Assembly (NCBI GenBank): GCA_951230915.1
Contig: OX579639.1
Coordinates: forward strand, 14,756,001 to 14,820,000
Source: Antitrichia curtipendula
Lineage: Eukaryota; Streptophyta; Bryopsida; Hypnales; Leucodontaceae
Reading direction: 5' to 3'
DNA: 64,000 nt
This document shows positions 1-12,016 of this stretch, piece by piece; positions within the stretch are counted from its first letter, which is position 1, and each line of letters opens with the position of its first letter. Made by a program: the position numbers and the translations under genes. Under the pieces are notes generated by a model, which searched no databases, was not told where the DNA came from, and saw only the letters and a list, made by a program, of their open reading frames with translations.

Positions 1-12
1 GGAAAATGTATT

Positions 13-2373
13 TTGTGTACAAATTTGTACAGTTCGTTGTGCTCGGATTGTGTAAGCCAGTCCAGTTTCCGGACAGTATTTTGGAATAAGGACCAGGGTG
101 GTGATGGTGGACGCTGCGGGAATGAAAAACACCCTGGCAAAGAGGGAATGGTTGAGGCCACCGCTGTGGAAGGGGCTTCCGATAGACAGGGGAGGGTTGA
201 TTCCACCGTTGTGGAAGAACACCCTAGTAGAGAGGGGAGGGTTGATTCCACCATTGTGGAAGAACACCCTAGCAGAGAGGGCAGGTCTGAGGCCACCGTT
301 GTGGAAGAACACCCTAGCAGAGAGGGGATGGTTGAGGCCATTGCTGTGGAAGGGACTTCAATTGATTCCGTGCCACATGTCATTGATTGTGAAGCCATCG
401 TCCCAGTTTGTGATGAAGACAATGTCACCTCTGTTGATGAAGCCCATGTGAAGGTCACCGTTGCTACTGAAGCTAGTGTTGGCACCTTGGGGGAAAAGGC
501 CATTGCTGGGGCGGTGGAGGACATATTAGCAGTCACTGAGGGAGGTGTTGTTGAAGAAGCCACTGTCAGTACAGGGGATGTTGTGGACAAAACCAAAGGC
601 AAAGTTGGAGGGGGAGAAGGCCCTAGTACTGAGAAAGAGGTCAATGACAAAATCACGGGTGGAGTTGGGGGGGGGGAGGACACTAATATCGGAAAGACAG
701 TGGATGCAAAAGCCAGCGGAAGAGAAGGGGAAGATGAGGCTGCTGAATCAACATCGAAAAAAAAATCTAGGTATTCTATCCTTACAATGTTTTGTCATTC
801 TGTCTAGTCTTCTTATGTCTACAACATTCAATGTGAATGTACAAGTGTTACAGATATGTGTTTTCTGTGGAATGTAGGAGAAAGAGGCGGAGATCTAAAG
901 ATACGAGGCAGAAACCAGAGGCGAAGAAGTTGAAACCCAAGAGACCCAAAGTGAGCCAATCAGCACCATTCAATTAGGGCTCGAGGCCACCCTCTCGCCC
1001 CTTATAATGTTTAATTTATAGTTTCGTTACTCTCGAATATTAGATCCGCTATTACAAGCTTACATGTTTTTAAAGGTGTATTTCTGTCCCTAGGAACAAT
1101 TTTGGTATGATGCACGCGACTTGTCCAACGGATTAGAAAGAGTTCCAATCACGGTATGTGTGCCAAGTATGGAATTCCATGATTTAGAGGAGTTTACTTA
1201 CTATCCTCAGTCCAAACTATCCACAGTTGCATCTAAAAATCTGGCTGAAGTAAAAGCCGATATCCCCGCTTCTTGCCACTGTGGTGAGCATACTTGTCAC
1301 GGCCATGCATGTTGTTGTGGGGTGAAAAAACTTTTTTCTTTGGCGTATGACAAGCGAGGTCGTTTACGGAGATCCATCCTAAACCAACAAGTAAGTTTTT
1401 TTTTAATTGAAAGGGCACCACTAATTTTGTTGCACTATACATTTTTTTTTCTCTACCTTTACAGTCATACAATGTATCTTGCATATTGACGTTGTACTGA
1501 TTTGTACAACTGGTAACAACTGTGTATTGATTTGTACAGGTATTGTCGGAAGAGGCGTCCTTTTGCAATGTACAATGTTGTGGTGAGCAAGGTTTTGCTT
1601 GCCCTGGTCATATCAATAGGGTTTTTATTCAAGAATGCAACGACTCATGCAGCTGTGATAGTTCATGTGGCAACAGAGTGGTTCAGAAGGGATTGTGCAT
1701 TCCCATTGAGGTTTTCTGGGCTGGAGAGAAGGGTTGGGGACTGCGGACACAGAAGCAAATCTGGAAGGGGACTTTTCTCTTTGAATATGCAGGAGAGATC
1801 GTTACAAATGCTGAGCTCATGCAACGTAGGGCTTTTTCAAGATTGGGGAAATCAGAGGCTTTCACTCTAGCACTTGATGTTGATTGGAAATCCGAGCAAG
1901 TGGTGTCTGATGATATGGCATTGTGCATAGACAGCATTTTTTGTGGAAATGTCAGTAGATTTCTGAACCACAAGTATTTGCCAGAAATTGTACTTTGTGA
2001 TTTTGAACTGCTTTTGTTGTTGTGATGCTTATTGTACAAATTGAGGGTTCATTGTACTTGTGTTGCTTTGAATCTCATTATATGTAGTTGCTTGTTTTCA
2101 AGATGTGAAGACGCCAACCTCATTGATGTGCCCGTCAAAATAAGCTGCTCGGACCCAAGACTCTACCTTGTTGCATTCTTTGCACAAGTAGACATTCCAC
2201 CATTGGAAGAATTGACTTGGGATTATGGCTGTAGCTTCAAAATGCCAGAAGTTGAGGCTGTAGATGTTGTAGTTCCCTTCTATTGTAAGTGTGGTAGCAC
2301 TCACTGCCGTGACACAGTAATTGACGATCACTCAATTCATCCCATCACCAATCGCTTGCCCAACACATGTTAA
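13..2373 (+). CDS. SUVR-type SET-domain histone-lysine methyltransferase, five exons
   Basis: Predicted nuclear H3K9-type histone lysine methyltransferase. My exon model is 13-770, 878-950, 1094-1390, 1540-1973, 2103-2373; all junctions are GT..AG and phases agree, giving about 610 aa. Residues 1-250 are acidic and repetitive, and 253-277 form a basic nuclear-localisation-like stretch. The pre-SET cysteine cluster starts at CHCGEHTCHGHACCC (about 338), continues in exon 4, and is followed by SET motifs GWGL (441), NHKCEDANL (519) and ELTWDYG (556-562). A post-SET CKCGSTHC lies near 582. ELTWDYG with W is, from family knowledge, typical of plant SUVR1/2/4 rather than SUVH proteins, and there is no SRA domain. 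The usual NHSC reads NHKC. The true start may lie upstream of the window, since ATG 13 is at the edge. The TAA stop lies inside the first copy of a 167-bp tandem repeat. Confidence 0.85.
193..327 (+). repeat. 45-bp coding minisatellite in the SUVR N-terminus
   Basis: Three tandem in-frame copies of a 15-residue unit (RVDSTVVEEHPSREG and variants), with related degenerate units on both sides (HPGKEGMVEATAVEG). The region is acidic and likely disordered. The unit length is a multiple of three, so copy-number change keeps the frame. Confidence 0.8.
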
Positions 2374-2863
2374 TATTTGTGATACTTTTTGAAGGCATCA
2401 AAGTTGAAAGACCGTACTTTGAAATGAGGCAGCAAGAAGCCAGTTAACAATAAGGGGTACATCCTTGTTGTACACTTTGTACATTTTGTATAGAACTGTA
2501 CATAGCGTATAACATATGCATGTGTTGCAACACATGTTAATACTCATGTTACTTTTTGAAGGCATCAAAGTTGAAAGACCAAATTTTGAAATGAGGCAGT
2601 AAGAAGCCAGTTAACAACAAGGGGTACATCCTTGTTGTACACTTTGTACATTTTGTATAGAATTGTACATAGCGTATAACATATGCATGTGTTGCAACAC
2701 ATGTTAATACTCGTGTTGCTTTTTGAAGGCATCAAAGTTGAAAGACAGCACTTTGAAATGAGGTAGTAAGAAGCCAGTTAACAACAAGGGATACATCTTT
2801 GTTGTACAGTTTGTACATTTTGTATAGAACTGTACATAGCGTATGACATATGCATGTTGCAAA
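2363..2863. repeat. 167-bp tandem repeat, three copies
   Basis: Copies start at 2363, 2530 and 2697 with an exact 167-bp period and few differences. Each copy carries about four GTAC motifs in TGTAC contexts. The first copy includes the stop codon and 3' end of the SUVR gene, so the duplication arose from the gene's terminal region or the gene ends inside the repeat. Confidence 0.85.
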
Positions 2864-3925
2864 TTAACGTGAGAACACAGACCTGTGAACAATGTGTACT
2901 CACATACTCCGAGTATATATTTTATGAAGGGAAGCAAATTTACTGATGAATCACAAACGTACATGCACTCTCTAGACTAACTCTCCAACAACTTCTTTAA
3001 GATTGTACTTTAAAAAAACAAAACCACCCTTTCCTGTGACTCACAGTGACGGGCATTTTGACCCTCTTGCTTCTGCATCCCATACTACGGTGTCTACCAA
3101 TCGTTGCTGATCAGGTGTATAAGGAGCCCAAGTGACGGGGAAATACCATTCGAACACCTTGTCCTCATAGCTTGGTACGCCTCTTTTGTCATACTGAACT
3201 TTTGTGGATAAAAGTGAGCTCGTTAGTCGCAGTTGCTGTCGACTCCAGTTTCTCGCTGTCTCCTCTCAATAGAAGCGCCCTCAACTCATCAGAACAAAAA
3301 AAGGGAAGTTTTCCCTTACGCCTGTCCACCTCCCTCTCCACCTCTGCAATCTGCAAGATAATAACGCAGCTCAGCCTTGCAGTTGGGAATGGGAGACATC
3401 ATAACCCCCATTGCAATGTGTCCAACAGCAAAGAAGATGAAACAAGGTCAACTTGAAGTGAAGACAGAAGAAAAAAAAGGCATCGGAGCAGTAAAAATGG
3501 AACCAAGAACCAGGAACCAAGACATGCGGCGGCAGAAATTGGACGGGGCCACTGGAAGCAAGTCCGAGTTGAACGACGGAACAATGGACATTCCGCTGGC
3601 ACTTGATGTATTGGTAGTTCATTTTGTACTGCTATCAGTACGAAAAGGTCAGACTCAACGTACACTAAAATATACATCTACAATTTTCGTACTCTGATTG
3701 TTCCATGAGGATTATTAGTACTAATGTAAGTACTAGAAGTACACTATGCAAGTACAAACACTACAGACATTGCAGTTTGTAAACTCAATATAGTTCAAAA
3801 ACTTTGAATTCTGAACCTCTGTTACAATTTGTACAGAACGTACTATTGGAAGCATAGAATGGTAGTGCAGCAACTACAAACATTCCATTCACTCACCGCT
3901 ATCGGTACAAATGCAGTTGTCCTAC
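2864..3925. other. Intergenic, no gene recognised
   Basis: Short ORFs near 3172-3700 have no recognisable domain and overlap on both strands. The stretch from about 3600 on is rich in TGTAC/GTACT motifs. Confidence 0.4.
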
Positions 3926-4111
3926 TACGAACACTACGAACACTACAATTTCAGACTTGATTGTATTCCAGCAGTTCTGAATTCTAATACGAACACTACG
4001 AACACTACAATTTCAGAATTGATTGTATTCCAGCAATTCTGAATTCTAATACAAACACTATGAACACTACAATTTCAGAATTGAATGTATTCCAACAATT
4101 CTGAACCTTGG
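3926..4111. repeat. 62-bp tandem repeat, three copies
   Basis: Copies start at 3926, 3988 and 4050 (TACGAACACTACGAACACTA...). Each ends in a GAATTCTAATAC-type junction, and the third copy is more diverged. Confidence 0.8.
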
Positions 4112-4870
4112 TTACAATTAGTACATTCCAACAATAAAAGCAGTAAGATCAGTACAAATACAGTAGTCAGAGTACAACGGGTATCCCACATATAAAACTA
4201 GTACATGAACCAATACATAAATTGACGATTTACAAGGAAAGAGATGAGGAAACTGACATAGTGATTTTACAGATAGTACGTCCCGAACCTCACCTCCATT
4301 CCTGCCAATGTACAGAGAGTATAAGTCTCTATAATCATCCTACACTCTGAAAGCTCAATCAAGTTCAATGCAATGAACAACTGCAATGGGTATAACATAG
4401 CAAGATAATAATCAGTGCAGTAGGTAAGTTGAAATTTAAGTGGAATGAAACTAATAGGAATTGCGTATACAAACCTTCACATACTCTGATTAACTGAGTC
4501 ACACGATACTGTAGGGGCTTCAGTCGCCACTGCTTGCTCAAACAATGCCTTGCTGCTCCTGACAACAGTAGTGCTAGACATATGTCTAACACTACAAAGT
4601 CCTAAGTAGTACGCAAGGTTGCCTTGCTTGGACGTCGGTGTTTCTGAAACATATGTTCCTTCCGTCCAAGTAACCAAAGAATCAAACTCTCTAGTACTAC
4701 AAAATGGGAAGTAAGCCGTGATGCATTGTTGAACTAGTCTAGAGGTACGAAATGGAAAGTAATCCGTGATGCATTGTTGAACAAGTGTACAATTATGGTT
4801 AGACATCCCCACACCGCAAATTCAACTAGTGCAAGATTAAAATAAGAAGCCAAACACGTACAAGACTAGA
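4112..4870. other. Intergenic with a 48-bp direct duplication
   Basis: No gene is recognised. A 48-bp unit containing GTGATGCATTGTTGAAC is present twice at about 4692-4787, which makes the minus-strand ORF there repetitive. GTAC motifs remain frequent. Confidence 0.4.
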
Positions 4871-5103
4871 AACGAGAAGGCAAACACCCGTAAGTCTCTC
4901 GGGCACCAAAGCGAATGAGCTTTCGAAAGCAGTGACAAAGGTCAACATGAAACAAGAAGGCAAACACCCCTAAGTCTCTCAGGGCACCAAAGCGAATGAG
5001 CTATCAAAAGCGGCGACAAAGGTCAACATGAAACGAGAAGGCGGACACTCCTAAGTCTCTCAGGCACCAAAGCAAATGAGCTATAGAAAACAACAACAAA
5101 GGT
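4871..5103. repeat. 80-bp tandem repeat, three copies
   Basis: Copies start near 4871, 4951 and 5032 (AACRAGAAGGCAAACACCC... followed by CACCAAAGC). The period is 80-81 bp and copies are about 90% alike by eye. Confidence 0.8.
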
Positions 5104-6475
5104 GAGCAAAGAACCCGATGGCCCCGATTTCACAGGGCTGACAAGCCATTCTATTTCGGGAGCCCTTTCCAGGGAATGTGATCAGTCCAGATGTCACGAT
5201 CTAGAAGTCAATCGAAAATACTGTTCCCAAAATACCATTCCTGCGGCTTCCAAGATGATTCGGTTTGATACGGCAGGTCACCACACCACATGGACAAGAA
5301 CAACAACGTACACATTTGTAGAAAAGATATAAAATTGTACAACAAGTACAGAACTGCGGACGGAGAGTCGAAGAGGACCATAAGCTGAATTGAAACCGAG
5401 TACATATTATTTTGGACGACCTTGTAATGCACATGAGAAGCCAGCTTAGGAGATGCAATGGTAGATTCAACGAATGGACTACTAGGTCCAATAATTTCTT
5501 ATCATTGTAGTTCATGGGAGAATGATGTACAGTTAATGACTATCATGCCTTTCGAGTGTGCAAAGGTACCTATTTGTACAAGTCCAAATGACTATCATGC
5601 ATTTTAAAAGTGCCGATGTAAGTTTTGAGTTTATGCATAATGCTTACAAAATAAATAAATGCACATGACAATTCAAAATGGCAAGTAAGTTCTTACTATA
5701 CAAAGAAGCTGGATGGTGGTGTACAAGTAGGTGTATAAGTGTATAAGATTGTACAAAGAAGCACCGGTTGAACGCTATTGCTATAAAAGTATATAAGGTA
5801 AGAGAAGTATACTACAAAGAAATTCATCTTCAATTATTCATAGAACCCTAAACCTCTACTAAAACTTTTCAGATTATTCAATCACAGGTATATTGTTAAC
5901 GAATATGAGGTACATTGACTTCTTTGAAACCAATAACAAGACTTAAAAAGTTTTCTTTATCTTTTGAACAACCTATTCAAATGAAAAGAATTGCAATAGA
6001 TAAAATAAAAAAAGACCTATAACTTGTGCTGACACAGCAATAGTATTAACCTGTCGGCTTTGTCCAACAAATTCAAGCAACCCGGTCGACTGTTAATTCT
6101 CCCTCCGGCACTCTAAAACCATGTTGGTGTGCATATGAGGCATGAGTAGAGATATAAGCTTAACGTGAATTAATACCTTAAGTTAAAACCGCAGTCGTAA
6201 TTGACAATGAAGGATCGTGGACCTTGTATTTAGAGTAGATTCAAGAAAAGCCAGATAGAATGACGAGAACGCATCAAAGACGGCAGATGATTCCGTAATG
6301 ACCGAGTAAAAATTAATTTGAATATCCTTCAAATGCACATGAAAAGCAATCTTACGAGTTGCAACGGTAGACATAGCGGACGGACAAGAATAACCCAGTA
6401 CATAATTATACAAAGCGTACAAAACATATGTAATTGTGTACAAAGTATCTCTTTGTACTTACAGAAGTAAAGTTG
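5104..6475. other. Intergenic / 3' flank of the transposase-like gene
   Basis: AT-rich, with many TGTAC motifs and no recognisable coding exon. The last part (6180-6475) probably includes the 3' UTR of the minus-strand gene that ends at 6476. Confidence 0.35.
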
Positions 6476-9400
6476 CTAGTCCTCTTCCTCCCTAAACCGA
6501 TGTAAGCCAACCCTAATAGTAGCGAGGTTGTCGTCACTTATGTCATAAGTAACCTCCCCACCTTTCCGCCTACCTAGCTTTGGAATCATAGCAAATTTTC
6601 CATGCACTACAAGGTGTGCATCAATATGGGCTGGTTGGGAGTTGCCTAGATGAACGTACCCATTATTCCACTTTTGATAGTAAGTTCCCCGTATGATGAA
6701 ATCACCAGCTTCAAACTCCGGGCCCCAAGCACATTTGAACCTGCGATCAACCTCATACTTCCCCCTGGTGCACTGTAAAATATAGAACTCCACTCCCTCA
6801 CTATTGCCTTCTACAGCAGGGACAACAAAGTTGTCACCTGGCCGAATGAGATCGCCAAATCCCTCGCCTTCCACGACCTCCTCCCAATCCTCGTCATCTG
6901 CAACGTCGTGGTCCGTCATGTGATCAGCAACTAGTTGGAGATCGTATGGCTTCAACTTTACCAAATCCCAGTTCTCAACATGGGACTTGTTAACGCAGTT
7001 GAAGAAATTGCCGTCAAGGCAATAAACACAGAAGCACGCTAATTTGCGCACAAAAAGTTGAGTTGGATCCGCAACAGCAAAAGAGTAAATTGAATGCAAG
7101 GCTTGGGAGCCTGAGACAGTCTCGCAATGGTAAGTGCGCTCCCTCGTGACGTCCTTCGGTATTTCCCAGAAGTATCTCTGAACCTCTTTGATGCCGGTCT
7201 TCTCGAAGTTCGTATCCACAGGCCCTCCTATGGTCTCATTCAAAAATGCCATTGCATCGTCAGCATTTTGCATCCTTCTCCACGTGTTGTGTAACTGGGA
7301 CTGCCTTAGAGCACGCTTCACGACAGCACCAGCTCCGTCCCACTCTCCCTTCCCGTGACCTGTTCCAAAAAAATTCCAGTTCATAGTGCATCCATTTGTG
7401 AGGCCGGGATATCTGGCCACAAAAAAAAATGGTCGGGCACCCTTGAACTGCCCCACACAACCATCGGACCACACGACGTGGTGTTTCGGTCGAATCCCTG
7501 TCAATGCACGATGCACGTACAAAAGTCAATACACTTCGTAACATTTACAAGTGATGTACAAAATCCGTACAGACCATACATTTTATAGTACACATGCATC
7601 ATAGTCGGAGAGTTCCGTGCCATCCACAATTAACTTTTATATAAGAATTAGGCAAGTAGCACGAATGGGAAAGCGATATGGTAAATATAGAACTTAGGGC
7701 AATGTGAAGCATACCTTGAGACTCTAGCCATCGCCAATGTTGCATCAAGCAATGTTGTACAAAAAGGGAATCGTGTTTTTCATCATCAGTTATATAGAAA
7801 TGGGATTCCTTCACCATAACTCCGTCTGGTTTAAAGCGATACGTAATGTGGACAAGGATACTGATCTGTGTGGAACACCAATACATGCTCTGGATCTGAT
7901 TTTGAATCTCAAAAGTGTAGTTCTCAGCAAAATCAATATGTGACAAAATCACATCTTTGCCCAAACTCTGCATAGAACGCTTGCACTGGTCGTCCTGCCA
8001 CCTTGCAATGAAGTTGTGCTTCACGAACTGGGGCAGTTTAGACTTGAAGTATTCAAAGAAAACTTGTGGAGAGGTCTCTTTGTATACTTCAACAATCCTC
8101 TTCCGGGGCTTCCCATCCCGTGTCACCCCAATGATTTCATTCTCAAAACACTTCCAGGTGACATTTGAAGACGATGATAACTCAACCTCGCAAATCGGAA
8201 GCTTCGAAATACCACAGTTTCCGCACGTACCCATGATACATTGCAGAGCATGCCACTCTTCGTTCTCAGGCTTAAGACAAACGATTTGTTGCCACAGCGC
8301 TGTTGTACTTGCATATGTCTTCAGATGCGCTTTACACTTTGCTTCTTCTTCCAGTTGAAAGAGGCACACATTACACTCGCACTGGCAATTCACTAAGAAG
8401 TGGATTCCCTTTGTACCATCCCGAATCCGATTGAACCCCTCCTGAGCATATCAATCTCCACGTGGTATCTACAACAGCAGACGTTCCTCTCGTTGCACGC
8501 TCTAACAAAGTAAGGCTTCAATTTTTCAAAGGCTCTTTGTTTGATTGGCACGTCTGGGTGCGCCACCTTAAATCGCTGGTGGAATGCGGACTACAAGAAT
8601 GCAAAACTTTTTTGAGAAATCAAAAGAGGTAATACAAAAGAGGTAATCAAAAGTATAAAGCCCGTACAGAATATACCTTGGATTGTAATGCTCAGCCTAA
8701 ACGTCAAGTACAAGCCTCCAACAAAGCAAACCACCCGACTACAAAGACTTTCTGGATACTCGACCATGAGACCCATTGTACTCTTTGTACCTAATGTACA
8801 GTTTTTAGTACTGTCTGTACCTATAACATTGTAATCAACGTATTGCAGAGTACACATTCAAACCATCAAAGAACTGAGGGAGATACAACAAGGTGCCTAG
8901 CATACATGTCGGATGGAAACGATGTCTAGGATTGTATATTTGACAATGCAACGATTGTACAGGGTGCTACAACACTGCAATCAAATCGATTCGTACCTAA
9001 CTTTCGAGCAAATAGTGAGTGCAATGCTTGTCGTATGTATTTGAGCTTATCCATTTCTGTACAATTTCCTTCCTGTTGGGACTTACACGGGTCTTTTCTG
9101 TCCACCACTTGGTAACGAGGTCTTTAATCTTGCCAGGCAGGCTTGGCCTCTTCCTACGTCTTACAAGTGCAAAAGGTGAACTTTGCAATCGTACACTACT
9201 TCGACGGGTTATTGCCACCTTCAAATTGGATGGGTGAACATTCAAAACCCGTGACAAAGCTTTGGTGCTTGTAACGCGAGTAGATATAGCCGCATCGAGG
9301 AGAACAACTTTCCTAGCAAGCATATCTGCCGATTGAACACCCTTCACAACGTCCAACTCCAATTGATAATTTTTTAGGAATTCAAATTGAGCCTTGGCAT

Positions 9401-9768
9401 CCTGCCCACGAGGATAATACTCAGGAAGAAATGGAGAAATACGTTCATCCTCCAAAAAACGCTCCATAATTCTTAGCCTAGAAGATGCCTCCGAACAAAC
9501 TTGCATTTTCATTGTGAAAAAATCCACAATTTCGGACAACCTCCGCAAGCTGTCGTGAAGACATCTCCCTTCCGACCTCCAATTCATCCTGCACAGCAAG
9601 TAACCTCACTGCTTCTTCTCTCTCCCTCAATAATTGTCTACATTTACGTTGCCTCTCTGCTTCCCCGTCTCTTAGACTATCTCTCACCGCATTGTGATCC
9701 TCCGCCCTTCCACGAGGTCCCTTCCTCTTCAATCCGGCACGTCGCTCTCCAAGTCTGGTATTCGCCAT
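6476..9768 (-). pseudogene. Transposase-like gene (DFAENY / SDGC-QFK / GHGKG motifs), frameshifted
   Basis: Minus-strand model: 9768-8997, 8590-7715, 7497-6476. Splice sites are canonical. Ordered motifs are HIDFAENY (D near 7934), WSDGCVGQFK (near 7460) and GHGKGEWDGAGAVVKR. I recall this triad from uncharacterised, often multi-copy, animal and algal proteins; it looks like an RNase H-fold transposase with three acidic positions, which is inference. The N-terminal exon is basic then coiled-coil, and a Cys-rich block (NVCCC...NCQCECNVC) precedes the core. Three defects are visible. First, exon 2 is 876 bp but phase requires 877, with one base missing at the C-run 8436-8439. Second, exon 1 needs one extra base between 9478 and 9599. 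Third, the last codon of exon 1 (8999-8997) is TAG right before GTACGA. It is probably a decayed copy, unless the homopolymer differences are sequencing errors. Confidence 0.6.
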
Positions 9769-9777
9769 TGTAAACAT

Positions 9778-10185
9778 TCACAAGAAAACTGTAAACTCAA
9801 AGAGCATCGAAGCATTCAGGCGACTACCTGAAGCGGCCCAGTTCACGGGACCGTTGCCCGAGTTCACGGGTACTTTGTCAGAGTACCGAAAAACCTGCCA
9901 GAATACGAGGCGTACCAAATGGCGTACAGTCTGTATTGTGCGTAATTGTTTGTATATCGGGCCAGGGGGGCGACCATAGTGTGCTTTCACCCATGCATCC
10001 AAAATGTCTCCCAAACTTACCAAGTCCCTTTGAATTGCTTCTTCTGGCAACGCCTCATTAGTAACGTTGGTGACTGGAAGTATTGGAGACTTGGAATCAG
10101 AAGGGCCTGTTGTCAATTCATTGGGAACCATCTCACATGAGTCATTTGAATAACACCCTTGTCCGACTTGATCAATATCCTGCAT
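9778..10185 (-). CDS. Uncharacterised 135-aa ORF upstream of the transposase-like gene
   Basis: An open frame that ends at a TGA directly before, and in the same frame as, the transposase-like start at 9768. It could be a 5' extension of that gene separated by one stop, or an independent short ORF. No domain is recognised; the middle (ILDAWVKAHYGRPPGPIYKQ) looks like ordinary globular sequence. Confidence 0.3.
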   Translation of the reverse strand: MQDIDQVGQGCYSNDSCEMVPNELTTGPSDSKSPILPVTNVTNEALPEEAIQRDLVSLGDILDAWVKAHYGRPPGPIYKQLRTIQTVRHLVRLVFWQVFRYSDKVPVNSGNGPVNWAASGSRLNASMLFEFTVFL

Positions 10186-10334
10186 TTGGCAATGGCATAT
10201 AAATAATGAAAACCATCAAGATGTGCACACTCATGGGAATACATTTGTGAAATTCGCTTACATACAATGGAAGCAAGGTTTCTCATTAATGAAATCAAAT
10301 ATCACCAGTATCCATTAATCAAAATGGTCCGATT

Positions 10335-10440
10335 TAGGGGATGGATTCTGGGGTACCTCGAGGATACACTGAGAGCTCAGTCGGATCCGACTTGGGTCCG
10401 ACTTGTTCCTTGGGGTACCCCCATAATCCATCCTCTCCAT
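10335..10440. mobile_element. Short palindromic MITE-like element, copy 1
   Basis: About 100 bp flanked by near-perfect inverted ends: GGATGGATTCTGGGGTACC on the left and GGTACCCCCATAATCCATCC on the right. The core holds TCGGATCCGACTTGGGTCCGA. A diverged relative follows at 10672. Confidence 0.55.
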
Positions 10441-10671
10441 GGAGCCACACTATTCTAGCACTCTCTGTGAGCACGCGATGCGTTCATTCTCTGCGAGAAG
10501 CGGGTGGCAAGCGTGACTACGTGACTCAATTTGGCAGCGAGTGACGGGTGTGACTGGCGTGATATTCTCCGCGGGCATTTGCAAGCGTGAAATCCTCACA
10601 CGTCACTGGCGGGAGATGGGCGGGCGACGAGCGTCACGGGCGTGACATTCTCCGTGAGCAGCGGGTGGTCC

Positions 10672-10772
10672 TTTTTAGGGGACAAATTTTGGGGGTATCT
10701 TAAGGATACCCCGATCGCTCAGTTGGATCCAACTTGGGCCCGAGGCGTTCCTTGGGATACCCTCAGAATCAG
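10672..10772. mobile_element. Short palindromic MITE-like element, copy 2
   Basis: A diverged relative of the element at 10335, with inverted arms GGGGGTATCTTAAGG and CCTTGGGATACCCTC around a similar GATCGCTCAGTTGGATCC core. Its right end abuts a CAGGGTTGTCC motif (10767) that matches the terminus of the hAT element at 18964. Confidence 0.5.
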
Positions 10773-10915
10773 GGTTGTCCCCGTCACGTCCTGTCTGTCC
10801 GTCAGGATGTCCGGACGAACGTCAGGATTCAACCTCGGCGTCCGTCAGAATGAAATCTGGACGAGAACCATTGACAGAGGATGAAAACTATGGAAATGGA
10901 TGAAAGTTCATCCTA
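10767..10915. mobile_element. Truncated left end of the CAGGGTTGTC hAT family
   Basis: Starts CAGGGTTGTCCCCGTCACGTCC and continues with CCGTCAGGAT motifs, closely like the left end at 18964. No matching GACAACCCTG right end is found before the next element at 11066, so it looks truncated or interrupted. Confidence 0.5.
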
Positions 10916-11055
10916 GACGGCCGAGTTGGACGGGTGACCTTCCGTCGACGGCCGAGCTGGACGGGCGACCTTCCATCGATGGCCGCGCTGGACGGCCGAC
11001 CTTCCGTCGACGGCCGCGCTGGACGGCCGAGCTGGACGGGCGACGGACGGGCGAC
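10916..11055. repeat. 31-bp GACGG tandem array
   Basis: Units start at 10916, 10947, 10978 and 11009 (GACGGCCGAGCTGGACGGGC...). Exact 31-bp period, very GC-rich in an AT-rich setting. It is one of five GACGG-type arrays in the window. Confidence 0.75.
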
Positions 11056-11065
11056 CTTTAAAATG

Positions 11066-12016
11066 AACCCCTAAAGGTTTTTGACTATGTTTTCACAAAA
11101 AACACTCCCAAACTGCCATTTCTAGTACAAGTACCAAATTTTGGAAGAAAAACATTTTTGGACACATGTAATCATAGGATTCTTGTAGTAAACTAGTTTG
11201 AGAAGATGTGGAAAAAATTTCAGAAATTTCCACCATGTAGATTGCAAGATATTAGCATTTGAAGTGACAAAAACCCTTTTTTTGTCCCTGCGAAAAACCG
11301 GGCAGCTGCACTTCACATGGTCACTTTTGTATGAAAAAATGTCCAAAATGGTGGTAACTCTTTGGATTCATTCTTCAAAGCAAGTTAGCTACATGCTTGA
11401 AAAATTTCAGATCATTTGGAATTGTACAACATATAGGAAAAAAATAGTAAGTAGAAAGAAGTAGAAAATGATTCAAAACACTAAATTGTTAAGGATTTCA
11501 TGATGGAATTGAAAAATGCCAATTCAAACGATTATAATGTTGTAATAAACAATCTACACCTTGTGTTCATATTTTTTTCCAAAAATATTGAAAATTGAGT
11601 TAAATAAAGGACTTCAAAGTTTATTTTAGAGTAGAGATTCTATAACTACCCGCAAACTACCCACAACTAAAATTCCTCATAACTTTCATCTCATAAATCA
11701 AAGTGGAATGATTTAAAGCTTTCCTTGTGCACATAAATCTAGAGAACCAAATTCAAATTTTTATTTTTCGAAAAAATGATTTTTAAAGAAGTTTTTTTTG
11801 CTGCTTGGGCTGCCCACCGAACAATGAAAACTACATATCATACCATAACTTTTTAACCATGTCGTCAAAAGTTATGAAAATTATTGGGCCCTAAAGCTAC
11901 TCCTCGGGCACATCTTGTGTGAAAATTTCAAAGAAAAAAAATAAAAATTCCATTCGTGGTGAGCTGCCCAAAAACGCTATGTTGTCAAAAAACGATGTTT
12001 GGGTCCTTTAGGGGTT
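11066..12016. mobile_element. AT-rich element with 12-bp terminal inverted repeats
   Basis: Bounded by AACCCCTAAAGG (11066-11077) and its exact inverse CCTTTAGGGGTT (12005-12016). The interior is non-coding and AT-rich. I do not see a convincing target-site duplication. Similar CCCCTAAAG-type ends appear near 24916/25543. Confidence 0.45.

Noticed and set aside
8436..8439. An intron explaining the frame change in the transposase-like gene
   Set aside because: No donor and acceptor fit, and exon phase arithmetic is off by exactly one base in a homopolymer.
10916..11055. CRISPR array
   Set aside because: Regular 31-bp units but no distinct spacers, no cas genes and a eukaryotic setting; it is a minisatellite.
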